Assembly: GCF_010727475.1 (NCBI RefSeq)
Contig: NZ_AP022567.1
Location: 2,914,001-2,978,000 of the forward strand
DNA length: 64,000 bases
Direction of reading: 5' to 3'
DNA from: Mycolicibacterium mageritense
GTDB lineage: Bacteria > Actinomycetota > Actinomycetes > Mycobacteriales > Mycobacteriaceae
Shown here: positions 15,433-23,536 of the stretch, one piece after another
Layout of the letters: every line of letters starts with the position of its first letter
Numbering within the stretch: position 1 is the stretch's first letter
The notes under the pieces: model-generated
What the model was told of the DNA's origin: nothing
Seen by the model: only the letters and a program-made list of their open reading frames with translations
Database searches by the model: none
Program-made: the position numbers and the translations under genes

Positions 15433-16860
15433 TTACGGCACCAGTGGTGGCGGTGCCGGTTCGCCCGGCGGCGGGCCCGCAGGTGCCGGTGCCGCCTGCT
15501 CGGGCGCGGGGGCCGGCGGTGCAGCCTGATCCGCCGCGGGCGGTTGCGCCTGGTCCGGTGCCGGCGGGGCCCCGGGCGGCGGCGGGTTGAACGTGTTGGC
15601 CTGCTGAGGCTCCGGTGCTGCCGAGCTGGGTGCGGCGGGCAGGTGCTGCGTCTGCTGCGACTGCGAGCCCGTGGACGACGACGAGCCGGACGACGACGAC
15701 GAACCCGACGACGAGGATGAGCCCGACGAGGACGAACCCGAGGACGACGAACCCGAGGACGACGACGTGTCGACGGTCGCTTCCGGCATCGGGATCGGCG
15801 GCATGTTCAACCGCTCCTCGGGAATGTCCGGCGGGGCGACCGGCGGCTGCCCGTTGATCATCAGCGGGCCCTTGGCGCTGTGGACCAGCGTCGACCAACC
15901 ACCGTTCCCGAGCGTCGCGCCGATGCTGCACGACACCTGGCGGCTGCCCGCCGACCAGCTGGGCAGCGCGATGGTGCTGTAGCTCAGCGCCAGGGTCGTG
16001 CTCCGCAGCTGTACGGGCGCCAAATAGTCGTCGGTCAGCTTGGTGCAGGTCTCCTTGATGTAGGAGTCCTGGTCGGGTTCGGGAGGGAGGCCTCCGGGGA
16101 ACTTCTCGGCCAGGTTCACCGCGCCGGTGACCTCCATGGCATGCGGTGCCGCGCAGTCCACCGGGACGTCGGTGGGCTGGTTGGTCGCGGGGTCGATGCC
16201 CAGGCACGTGCCTGCCGGCCACACCTTGGACTGATCGATGTCGGCGACCTTGCCCTGGAAGGCGATCTGGGTGTCACCGGGGCCGAGTAACTGCAGCCCG
16301 CAGAGCATGCGGCGTTCGCCCGACTGCTTCCAGGCCTTCTCGCCCGACCACAGCAGGCCGATAGTGAACTTGCCGTTCGGGTCGAACTTCGGCCCCAGGT
16401 ACTGGCGCAACGCCGGGGTGCACTGTTCCTGGCTGATCTGTTTGATGCGGTCCTCGGACGGCGGCGCGGCGTTGGGGCCGTACTCGCTGCCCGGGAACGT
16501 GCGCATGTCGACGGCCTCGGCGACCTCGAAGCGGTGCTCGTCGGTGCAGGAGACGATGTGCGCGCCGTCGGGATCGGGACCGGGCCAGTTCAGGCAGTCT
16601 CCCGTCTTGACATGGTCGAACGTGTCGTTGCCGCGGGGTCCGAGCGCAAGCGCACCGGCGTTGAGCGCGGTGTTGGCGCCCTCGCTGCGCGGCAGCGCCG
16701 TGATCAGTCCTGCGATGAGCAACCCGCCGAGCGCCGTCAGCAGCAGCGCACGACGCGTCGAGGCGGCTTGCAGGCTCTGCCACCAGTGCCCGTCGCGCCG
16801 ATCGCCGGTCGCGGCGAGCTGGTCATCGGGGTGCTCAGGTGCTTCCAACATCCGCTCCAT
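15433..16860 (-). CDS. Membrane-anchored protein with septum-formation-type domains (Rv3835-like)
   Basis: The 475-residue protein has a short cytoplasmic N-terminus, one helix (ALLLTALGGLLIAGLITALP, about residues 39-58) and a large outer part. That part has two Cys-paired repeats of the septum-formation domain kind: GDCLNWPGPDPDGAHIVSC.DEHRFEVAEAVDM, then GTCLGIDPATN..VDCAAPHAMEVTGAVNL. A Ser/Gly run (about 365-395) and a Pro/Ala-rich tail follow. It matches Rv3835 in place. The domain name comes from a Corynebacterium-type family and its exact role is uncertain; a cell-envelope or division-associated role is reasonable. Tightly linked to the zincin gene downstream. Confidence 0.8.
   Translation of the reverse strand: MERMLEAPEHPDDQLAATGDRRDGHWWQSLQAASTRRALLLTALGGLLIAGLITALPRSEGANTALNAGALALGPRGNDTFDHVKTGDCLNWPGPDPDGAHIVSCTDEHRFEVAEAVDMRTFPGSEYGPNAAPPSEDRIKQISQEQCTPALRQYLGPKFDPNGKFTIGLLWSGEKAWKQSGERRMLCGLQLLGPGDTQIAFQGKVADIDQSKVWPAGTCLGIDPATNQPTDVPVDCAAPHAMEVTGAVNLAEKFPGGLPPEPDQDSYIKETCTKLTDDYLAPVQLRSTTLALSYSTIALPSWSAGSRQVSCSIGATLGNGGWSTLVHSAKGPLMINGQPPVAPPDIPEERLNMPPIPMPEATVDTSSSSGSSSSGSSSSGSSSSSGSSSSSGSSSSTGSQSQQTQHLPAAPSSAAPEPQQANTFNPPPPGAPPAPDQAQPPAADQAAPPAPAPEQAAPAPAGPPPGEPAPPPLVP
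15660..15785. repeat. Ser/Gly-encoding low-complexity repeat
   Basis: Imperfect repeats of GACGACGA- and GAGGACGA-type units on the plus strand encode runs of Ser with Gly (SSSSGSSSS pattern) in the minus-strand gene. The repeats make this segment prone to slippage and length variation between strains. Confidence 0.7.
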
Positions 16861-16995
16861 TGTGACAGGCGTGTCACGCGCTGTGACAACTGATACGGAT
16901 GTAACGTTACGTGGTTGTGCCTGAGGCCTGAGCGGCGTTGGCGGTAGGCCACCTCACATGTACGCCGCGATCCGGCAAAAGTTAAGGTAGCGCCC

Positions 16996-18255
16996 GTGAT
17001 CGACCTCAGGTTGTTGCGCGAGAATCCCGACGTCGTCCGCGCGTCACAACGCGCGCGTGGCGAAGACCCGGCGCTCGTCGATGCGCTTTTGGCGGCCGAC
17101 ACCGCGCGCCGTGCTGCGGTGTCCGCGGCCGACAACCTGCGTGCCGAGCAGAAGGCGGCCAGCAAGTCGGTGGGCAAGGCCACACCGGACGAGCGGCCCG
17201 CCCTGCTGCAGCAGGCCAAGGAACTCGCTGAACAGGTCAAGGCCGCCGAGGCCGCGCAAGCCGAGGCCGACGCCGCGTTCACGGCCGCGCACATGGCGAT
17301 CGGCAACGTGATCGTCGATGGTGTGCCGGCCGGCGGCGAGGACGACTACGTCTTGCTGGACACGGTCGGCGAGCCGCGGGCGATCGAGAACGCCAAGGAT
17401 CACCTCGAGCTCGGTGAGGCGCTCGGGCTCATCGACATGGAACGCGGCGCCAAGGTTTCCGGCTCGCGGTTCTACTTCCTGACCGGCGTCGGCGCGCTGC
17501 TGCAGCTCGGGCTGCTGCAACTGGCCGCCAGGCTCGCGGTGGACAATGGGTTCACCCTGATGATCCCGCCCGTGCTGGTGCGTCCGGAAGTCATGGCGGG
17601 CACCGGATTTCTCGGTGCGCACGCCGAGGAGGTGTACCACCTCGAAGCCGACGACATGTACCTGGTCGGCACCTCGGAGGTGCCGCTGGCCGGCTACCAC
17701 GCCGACGAGATCATCGATCTGTCGGACGGTCCGCGCCGCTACGCCGGGTGGTCGTCGTGCTTCCGCCGGGAGGCGGGCAGCTACGGCAAGGACACCCGCG
17801 GCATCATCCGTGTGCATCAGTTCGACAAGGTCGAGGGCTTCGTCTACTGCAAGCCCGAGGACGCCGAGGCCGAGCATGAGCGGCTTTTGGGCTGGCAGCG
17901 CCAGATGCTGGCGGCCATCGAGGTGCCCTACCGCGTGATCGACGTCGCGGCAGGGGATCTCGGATCCTCGGCGGCCCGCAAGTATGACTGCGAGGCCTGG
18001 GTGCCGACGCAGCAGACCTACCGGGAGCTGACCTCGACGTCGAACTGCACAACGTTCCAGGCGCGGCGGTTGTCCACGCGCTACCGCGACGAGAACGGCA
18101 AGCCGCAGATCGCGGCCACGTTGAACGGCACGCTGGCCACCACCCGCTGGCTCGTGGCGATCCTGGAGAACCACCAGCAGCCCGACGGCAGCGTGCGGGT
18201 GCCCGCGGCGCTGGTGCCGTACCTCGGTACCGAAGTCCTGGAGCCCAAGAGCTAA
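16996..18255 (+). CDS. serS: Seryl-tRNA synthetase SerS
   Basis: The 419-residue class II synthetase charges tRNA-Ser. An N-terminal coiled-coil arm (about residues 30-100, rich in Ala/Glu/Lys) is followed by the catalytic core. Motif 2 is YAGWSSCFRREAGSYGKDTRG, the TSEVPL active-site loop is present (VGTSEVPLAGYHADE), and motif 3 is NGTLATTRWLVAILENHQ. The length is normal. The GTG start aligns with the family N-terminus (xIDLRLLRENPD). Position next to Rv3835-like and pheA genes matches M. tuberculosis. A SARP regulator follows after 18 bases. Confidence 0.97.
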   Translation: MIDLRLLRENPDVVRASQRARGEDPALVDALLAADTARRAAVSAADNLRAEQKAASKSVGKATPDERPALLQQAKELAEQVKAAEAAQAEADAAFTAAHMAIGNVIVDGVPAGGEDDYVLLDTVGEPRAIENAKDHLELGEALGLIDMERGAKVSGSRFYFLTGVGALLQLGLLQLAARLAVDNGFTLMIPPVLVRPEVMAGTGFLGAHAEEVYHLEADDMYLVGTSEVPLAGYHADEIIDLSDGPRRYAGWSSCFRREAGSYGKDTRGIIRVHQFDKVEGFVYCKPEDAEAEHERLLGWQRQMLAAIEVPYRVIDVAAGDLGSSAARKYDCEAWVPTQQTYRELTSTSNCTTFQARRLSTRYRDENGKPQIAATLNGTLATTRWLVAILENHQQPDGSVRVPAALVPYLGTEVLEPKS

Positions 18256-18273
18256 CCGCACGCCCTGCTGACG

Positions 18274-21200
18274 ATGGCAGCGGTGGACCCCGTGCGGGTG
18301 GCGGTGCTCGGCCCGGTGCGGGCCTGGGTCGGTGACGAGCCGGCAGATCTTGGGGCGCGGCTGCAGCGGTCGCTGTTCGCGCGGTTGGTGCTCGCGCACG
18401 GTCACACGGTGTCGGTCGACCGGCTCATCGACGACCTCTGGGAAGGCGAACCGCCCCCCAAAGCTCTTGCGGCCCTTCAGGTTTACATATCGCACCTGCG
18501 GCGTGCGCTCGAACCCGGCCGGCCGCGCCGGGCGCCCGCGGGCATCGTGGTGAGCGCAGCGCCCGGATACTGCCTGAGACTTCCGGTCGAGGCCGTCGAC
18601 TCATGGTGGTTCGAGGCCAAAGTGATCGAGGCGCAAAATGAATCGGACCCGCAGCGGCGGGCGCGGCTGCTGGACGATGCGCTGGCCACTTGGTCGGGCG
18701 ATCCGTTCGCCGGGGTCGGCGATGCACTGTGGGCCGCGCCGGAAGTGGCGCGGTTGACCGAATTACGGCTCGCCGCGGTCGAAGACCTGGCCGCTGCCCA
18801 GATCGAACTCGGCAGGCACGCCACGGCGGTGACGGCGCTGGAACGTCACGTCCGGGACCATCCCGAGCGTGAGGGCGCCGCCGCGGTCCTGGCCACCGCG
18901 CTCTATGGGACCGGGCGGCAGGCCGACGCCCTCGACGTGTTGCGGCGCACCCGCGAACACCTGCTCGACGAGCTGGGGCTCGAACCCCGGCGGGTGCTGC
19001 GCGACCTCGAGCGGGACATCCTGCGTCACGCAGACCACCTGGAACCGGCCCGGCCGCTGCCGAATCCACCGCTTGCCGCACCGGACCGCGAACCTGCCCG
19101 CACCGAACGGGTGGCCTACGGACGCTCCGTCGAACTCGCGGCGATCGACGACGCCGCGCACGCGGTCATCACGGCGGGCAGTGCAGTGGTGTGGATCGGA
19201 GGCGAGGCCGGTTCCGGCAAGACGACCCTCGCCCACGCCGCGACGGACCGGTTGCGCACCGCGGGGTGGCGTGTCGTATTCGGGCGTTGTCCCGAGGTCG
19301 GCGGCGCGCCACCCGGTTGGGCGTGGACCGAGGTGCTGCGTCAATTGGTCGACCCGGCAACGCCATTGGGCGACAAGCAGGTGTTGGAGCCACTGCTGCA
19401 CGACGGTGTCGCGGCCGAGCCGAGAACGTTCTGGTTGGGCCACGCGGTCGCCGACGTGCTCGGCACGGTCGCCGAGCAGCAGCCGCTGGTGGTCGTGCTC
19501 GATGACCTGCATCGCACCGACGGTCTCACGCTCGAACTGCTGCGGCTCGTGGCCGACCGGCTCAAGGACCGGCGCGTGCTGGTGGTCGGAACCTATCGCC
19601 CGTCGGAGGACCGCGGTGAGCTCGAGGCCGCGCGGGCCGCTTTGACCGTCCACACCGCGGCGCACGTGATCCTGCCGGGGCTCGATGCGGCGGCGATCGC
19701 GTCCTTGGCAGCCGATTGCGGGCTGACCGGTCTGAGTGGGGAGGCGCTGCGGCTGTTGCGTGAAAGGACCGGGGGCAACTCGCTTTTCGTCCGCGAACTG
19801 GCCCGGCTGATGGCCGCGGAGGGCGTGGATGCGGTATGGGCCTCGGTTCCGGTCGGGGTGCGTGATGTGCTGCGGCGCCGGCTGGCCCGGCTGCCCGGCC
19901 CGACCGTGACGGCGTTGCGGCAGGCGGCCGTGCTGGGGCGCGACGTCGACGTCGACCTGCTGGCCGAGCTCGGCGGGCGAGACCCCGACGATCTTCTCGA
20001 CGCGCTGGAACCAGCCGTCCTGCTGGGCCTGCTCGACGAGCCCGGGCCCGGCCAACTGCGGTTCGCCCACACCCTGGTCCGTGACACCCTGTACGAGGAC
20101 ACCTCCCGGTTGCGCCGGTCGCGGCTGCACGCCGCGGCCCTGGAACTGCTGGCCCGGCCGGGGCGGTCGGCGGATCCGTCGGCACTGGCCCATCACGCGG
20201 TCGCCGCAGCGACCGCCGAAACATCCTTGGCCGCAGCCACTTTCGCGGCAGCGGCGGCTCGCGAGGCCGGCTCTGTGGGGGCGCATGCCGAAGCCGCGAG
20301 GCAGTGGCGCGCGGCGGTGCAGATGCTGGAGCTGGCGGCCGGCCGCCGGTTGCGACCGAGCGTGGACTGCCTGGAGGACGAATTCGAGGCACGCTGCGGG
20401 CTGATCTCCGCGTTGGCGCAGTCGGGTGACGCGATCGCCGCGCGCACCGAACTCAAGAAGGCGCTGCAGCTGCTCTCCGGTACGGCCCGCGACGATCTTC
20501 GGGTGCGCGTGTGCACCGCGTGGGACACGCCGCTGGTGTGGCGCGACCGCGAGTACGACGAGTCAGACGCCCAACTGGTCGAGCAGCTGCGCCGGCTGCT
20601 GGCGGTCGACGGTCGGCCCGCCGCGGACCGCATCAGACTGCTTAAGGCCCTCTACGTCGAACTCGAGGGCGCCGACCCGGACGGCGCGCTCGCGGTCAGC
20701 ACGGAACTGCTCGAGCTGGCGCGCCGTGCCTACGCCGACGACCCGGCGTCGTCGGGACGGCTGCTGTGCACCGCGCTCAACGTCCGGGCCTATTGCTCGC
20801 TCGGGCCCGACCTCGATGCCGAGCGTGACGCCGTCGCTGCCGAATTGCTGCGGACCGCGGAGGCCACCGAGCAGGCCGACTATCAAGCCGTAGGGCACTG
20901 GCTGCTGTCTCTCGCGGCCGGGAATCGCTCTGATCTGGTGTCGGCGAAACGGCACGTCGACCTCGCGGTGGCGCGGGCGGGGACAGGCCAGCTGCTGCAC
21001 CTGCTCGGGGTGCTGGGGTTGTTCCGCGCCCGCATGCACCTGCTGGCTGGCCGCCTCGACGACGCCGTGAGCTCATACACCGACCTTGCCGCGCGCATGG
21101 TGGAGAACGGCGCGGCCAACGGCGCCAAGCTGGCGATGGTGGGTCGCGTGACCGGTGAGTTCTGCCTCGGTGACCTGGGTCTGCTGGCCGACGAGCTGCT

Positions 21201-21594
21201 GTTCTTCTACCGCGAGGTGTCGGTCGCGGCGTTGGACGCCGCGGTGCTGGCGCTGGTCGCGCGGGGCCGCGACGCCGAGGCCCGAGAGCTGTGGCGTAAC
21301 CGCCGACCGATCGAGCGCGCGTACTTCTGGCTGCCGTTCACGGTGCTGCGGGTCAACGCCGCGGTGGCGCTCGGCGATACCGAGGAAACCCGCGCGAGGG
21401 CCGCGGAACTTGAGCCCTATTCCGGCCGGATCGCCGGGCTGGGTGTCGACGGGCTCATGGTCGGTCCCGTCGACGCTGCGCTCGCGGTGGCCGCCGAGGC
21501 GCTGGGCCTGCCGGAGCAGGCTCGTCGCCACCGGGAGGCTGCGGACGCGTTGCGGGAGGCGCTTGCGGCCGAGGCACGGTCCCTCGTCGACTAG
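18274..21594 (+). CDS. SARP/AfsR-type transcriptional regulator with ATPase and TPR-like domains
   Basis: The 1106-residue protein starts with an OmpR-like winged helix (VAVLGPVRAWVGDEPADLGA, with RLIDDLWEGEPPPKALAALQ) and a bacterial transcriptional activator domain to about residue 250. Next is an AAA/STAND-type ATPase: Walker A GEAGSGKT at residues 310-317 and Walker B LVVVLDDLHRTD near 410. A long helical C-terminus of about 600 residues follows that looks TPR-like. This is the layout of large SARP regulators such as AfsR, which activate secondary metabolism or stress genes. No DNA target is visible. It directly follows serS with an 18-base gap. It is not part of the M. tuberculosis order here as I know it. 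Stop shared as CTAG with the hemerythrin gene. Confidence 0.82.
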   Translation: MAAVDPVRVAVLGPVRAWVGDEPADLGARLQRSLFARLVLAHGHTVSVDRLIDDLWEGEPPPKALAALQVYISHLRRALEPGRPRRAPAGIVVSAAPGYCLRLPVEAVDSWWFEAKVIEAQNESDPQRRARLLDDALATWSGDPFAGVGDALWAAPEVARLTELRLAAVEDLAAAQIELGRHATAVTALERHVRDHPEREGAAAVLATALYGTGRQADALDVLRRTREHLLDELGLEPRRVLRDLERDILRHADHLEPARPLPNPPLAAPDREPARTERVAYGRSVELAAIDDAAHAVITAGSAVVWIGGEAGSGKTTLAHAATDRLRTAGWRVVFGRCPEVGGAPPGWAWTEVLRQLVDPATPLGDKQVLEPLLHDGVAAEPRTFWLGHAVADVLGTVAEQQPLVVVLDDLHRTDGLTLELLRLVADRLKDRRVLVVGTYRPSEDRGELEAARAALTVHTAAHVILPGLDAAAIASLAADCGLTGLSGEALRLLRERTGGNSLFVRELARLMAAEGVDAVWASVPVGVRDVLRRRLARLPGPTVTALRQAAVLGRDVDVDLLAELGGRDPDDLLDALEPAVLLGLLDEPGPGQLRFAHTLVRDTLYEDTSRLRRSRLHAAALELLARPGRSADPSALAHHAVAAATAETSLAAATFAAAAAREAGSVGAHAEAARQWRAAVQMLELAAGRRLRPSVDCLEDEFEARCGLISALAQSGDAIAARTELKKALQLLSGTARDDLRVRVCTAWDTPLVWRDREYDESDAQLVEQLRRLLAVDGRPAADRIRLLKALYVELEGADPDGALAVSTELLELARRAYADDPASSGRLLCTALNVRAYCSLGPDLDAERDAVAAELLRTAEATEQADYQAVGHWLLSLAAGNRSDLVSAKRHVDLAVARAGTGQLLHLLGVLGLFRARMHLLAGRLDDAVSSYTDLAARMVENGAANGAKLAMVGRVTGEFCLGDLGLLADELLFFYREVSVAALDAAVLALVARGRDAEARELWRNRRPIERAYFWLPFTVLRVNAAVALGDTEETRARAAELEPYSGRIAGLGVDGLMVGPVDAALAVAAEALGLPEQARRHREAADALREALAAEARSLVD

Positions 21595-22319
21595 ACGACC
21601 TCGTCGCACGCGTCGGCCGGCACTTCGAACTCGCGCGTAATGCGCGTCCCGAAGACCGCCCGCTCCAACCGCCGGTACCGCACCCCGACGATCGCGAGCA
21701 CGGCCCGCAGCGCTATGCCCGCATGGTCGGCGAGTCGCGTGCGCTCGGCGTCGGTCATCGCCGCCAGTGCGCGCGGACCCTCGAACCACAATCGGCCCCC
21801 TCGCCGGGCTTCGGTCTCGACCGCGGTCCAGTCCGCCACCGAGACATGTTCGGTGATCAGCGGGAACACATCGCGTTCCTCTTCTTCGATGTGCTCGGTG
21901 AGCAGCGCCGTCAGCTCGGCCAGCTCGATCACCATGAGGCTCGCGACGTGGCGGTCGCCCATCGACAGCCGCAGGGCAGCGGCCCTGGCGCGCAACTGGT
22001 CCAGCCGTGGGTCGAGTGCGGCGTGATCCTCGGTCAGCTCGCCGAGGTCGAGCCTGCTGCCGACCGCGGCCTGGATCACGGGCCACAACACGATGTCCTC
22101 GGTGGTGTGGTGGTGGTGAATGGAGTCGCACAACAGCTCGATGTAGCGCGAGATGGCGCGGGCGTGGCCCGGCGTACAGATCACATCGCGGTCGCGCACC
22201 GCGATGGCCAGGTCGGTCAGGCGGCGCAGATCGGCCAGCATGGCCCGGTGGGCGACGGTGATGCCCAGCAGGTCGGGTCGGGTTGCGGCGATCTGGGCGT
22301 GGGGCGCGGCGGTCGGCAT
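21591..22319 (-). CDS. Hemerythrin-domain protein
   Basis: The 242-residue protein has the His/Glu pattern of a di-iron hemerythrin-like helix bundle: AHRAMLADLRRL, then SIHHHHTTEDIVLWPVI, then TEDHAALDPRLDQL, then LLTEHIEEEERDVFPLI. These supply the expected His and acidic ligands. The C-terminal third, from about residue 185, is a Pro/Arg-containing extension of unknown role. Mycobacterial relatives bind oxygen, NO or peroxide, or regulate sigma factors; none can be assigned here. Convergent with the SARP gene and divergent from the DUF5718 gene. Confidence 0.83.
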   Translation of the reverse strand: MPTAAPHAQIAATRPDLLGITVAHRAMLADLRRLTDLAIAVRDRDVICTPGHARAISRYIELLCDSIHHHHTTEDIVLWPVIQAAVGSRLDLGELTEDHAALDPRLDQLRARAAALRLSMGDRHVASLMVIELAELTALLTEHIEEEERDVFPLITEHVSVADWTAVETEARRGGRLWFEGPRALAAMTDAERTRLADHAGIALRAVLAIVGVRYRRLERAVFGTRITREFEVPADACDEVV

Positions 22320-22394
22320 GCCGTAGAGACTGGCGGTACCGACTTAATCACGACTTGTCGCCGGCTTGTGGTGACCACAGTAGGGTTAGCGGCC

Positions 22395-23210
22395 ATGATC
22401 GACATCGACCTTACGGAACTGCGGAACTGGTTCGGCTTCGGCGTGGCGGGAAACTTCGCCGGGCATCTCGAACAGGCGGGGGAAGCCGGGGATTTCGTCA
22501 AGGTCGTGACGGAAGGCTATGCGCCCAAAGGTATTTTCCCGTGGTACGCACCCGGGCGCGACGACTTCCTCGGGGAGTTTCCGCTGTCCAACGACGCGAT
22601 CCTGTTGCCCGAGCCCGGTGAGGTGGAAGGCCCGCTGAACCTGCAGATTGAGCCCGAGGTCGGGGTGGCCTGCCGCGTCGTGTGGAACGGTGACACCGTG
22701 GTGCGGCTGGAACCGTTCGCGCTCGGCGCGTTCAACGACTGTTCGATCCGCAGGCCAGGAGCGCCCAAGATCAGCTACAAGAAGAACTGGGGCCCGGCGT
22801 CGAAAGGCGTTGCGCCGCAGTTCTTCGACATCAGCGACCTGACCCCGGACGGCCCGACCGCCACGATGCGCCTGGTGTGCTACCTGCGCGACGACAACGG
22901 CGAGCAGCACGCGTACGGCGTGGACTCCCCGCTGGTCGGTTACTCGTACTACGGCGAGGTACTGCTGGACTGGATCGTCGAGCGGCTGGCCAATCAGAAG
23001 GGTGCCGCGGACACCCCGCTGGAGGATGTCGGCGCGTTGATGGTGGCCAGCGGGCACCCGGAGAACGTGCTGATCGGGATCGGTGCCACGCGCTACACGC
23101 CGCTGGGTGAGTCGACCTACCTCAAGGCGGGCGACGAGGCGATCGTGCGGGTGTACGACAGTGCCTCGAGTGAGGCGTCCGAGCTACGCCAGCTGGTTTC
23201 AGCGCGCTAG
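22395..23210 (+). CDS. DUF5718 family protein
   Basis: The 271-residue protein begins MIDIDLTELRNWFGFGVAGN and has a hydrolase-like beta-rich core: NLQIEPEVGVACRVVWNGD, then the SYKKNWGPASKG motif and YLRDDNGEQHAYGVD. It resembles the DUF5718 family, related in fold hints to fumarylacetoacetate-hydrolase-type proteins; this relation is uncertain. No signal peptide or helix. The ATG at 22395 is chosen because the upstream part of the frame overlaps the hemerythrin gene and has no family features. The stop CTAG is shared with the convergent small PH-like gene inside a 14-base palindrome. Confidence 0.75.
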   Translation: MIDIDLTELRNWFGFGVAGNFAGHLEQAGEAGDFVKVVTEGYAPKGIFPWYAPGRDDFLGEFPLSNDAILLPEPGEVEGPLNLQIEPEVGVACRVVWNGDTVVRLEPFALGAFNDCSIRRPGAPKISYKKNWGPASKGVAPQFFDISDLTPDGPTATMRLVCYLRDDNGEQHAYGVDSPLVGYSYYGEVLLDWIVERLANQKGAADTPLEDVGALMVASGHPENVLIGIGATRYTPLGESTYLKAGDEAIVRVYDSASSEASELRQLVSAR

Positions 23211-23215
23211 CGCGC
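23202..23215. terminator. Palindrome over two convergent stop codons
   Basis: The 14-base perfect palindrome GCGCGCTAGCGCGC contains the stop codons of both convergent genes (TAG on each strand). It can form a short hairpin and may act as a bidirectional terminator; no T-tract follows. Confidence 0.4.
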
Positions 23216-23536
23216 GAGCAGCTCGTCGAGCAGCGCGATGAACTCGGCGGGCCGCTGCGGTGTGAAGGCCGGATCGGGATGGGTTCCGTTGACCTTCAGG
23301 GTGATCAGCGTCGACTTGATGGGCCGCCAGACATCCAGCGGCAACCAGCGGCGCAGGTCGGTGCTGCCCCAGATGCGGAACCGGTTGATCAACAAACCCA
23401 GCGACTCGGCCCGGTAGCTGCGGATGTCGCGCAGCGGGATGACCTTCGACGTGCCGGACGGAAAATGGTAGCGGCGCAGTGTGATCGCTTCCCGATCCAG
23501 CTGGATCAGACCGTCGTCGTACTGCGCCCCGGTCAT
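23207..23536 (-). CDS. Small PH-domain-like protein downstream of the MBL-Rieske gene
   Basis: About 109 residues: TGAQYDDGLIQLDREAITLR, then YHFPSGTSKVIPLRDIRSYR, then a basic patch and a C-terminal helix (PAEFIALLDELLAR). The beta-strand order with one final helix suggests a pleckstrin-homology-like fold (bPH). The ATG overlaps the upstream stop (ATGA), so it is translationally coupled to the metallo-beta-lactamase/Rieske gene. Possible partner or assembly factor of that protein; function unknown. Confidence 0.65.
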   Translation of the reverse strand: MTGAQYDDGLIQLDREAITLRRYHFPSGTSKVIPLRDIRSYRAESLGLLINRFRIWGSTDLRRWLPLDVWRPIKSTLITLKVNGTHPDPAFTPQRPAEFIALLDELLAR

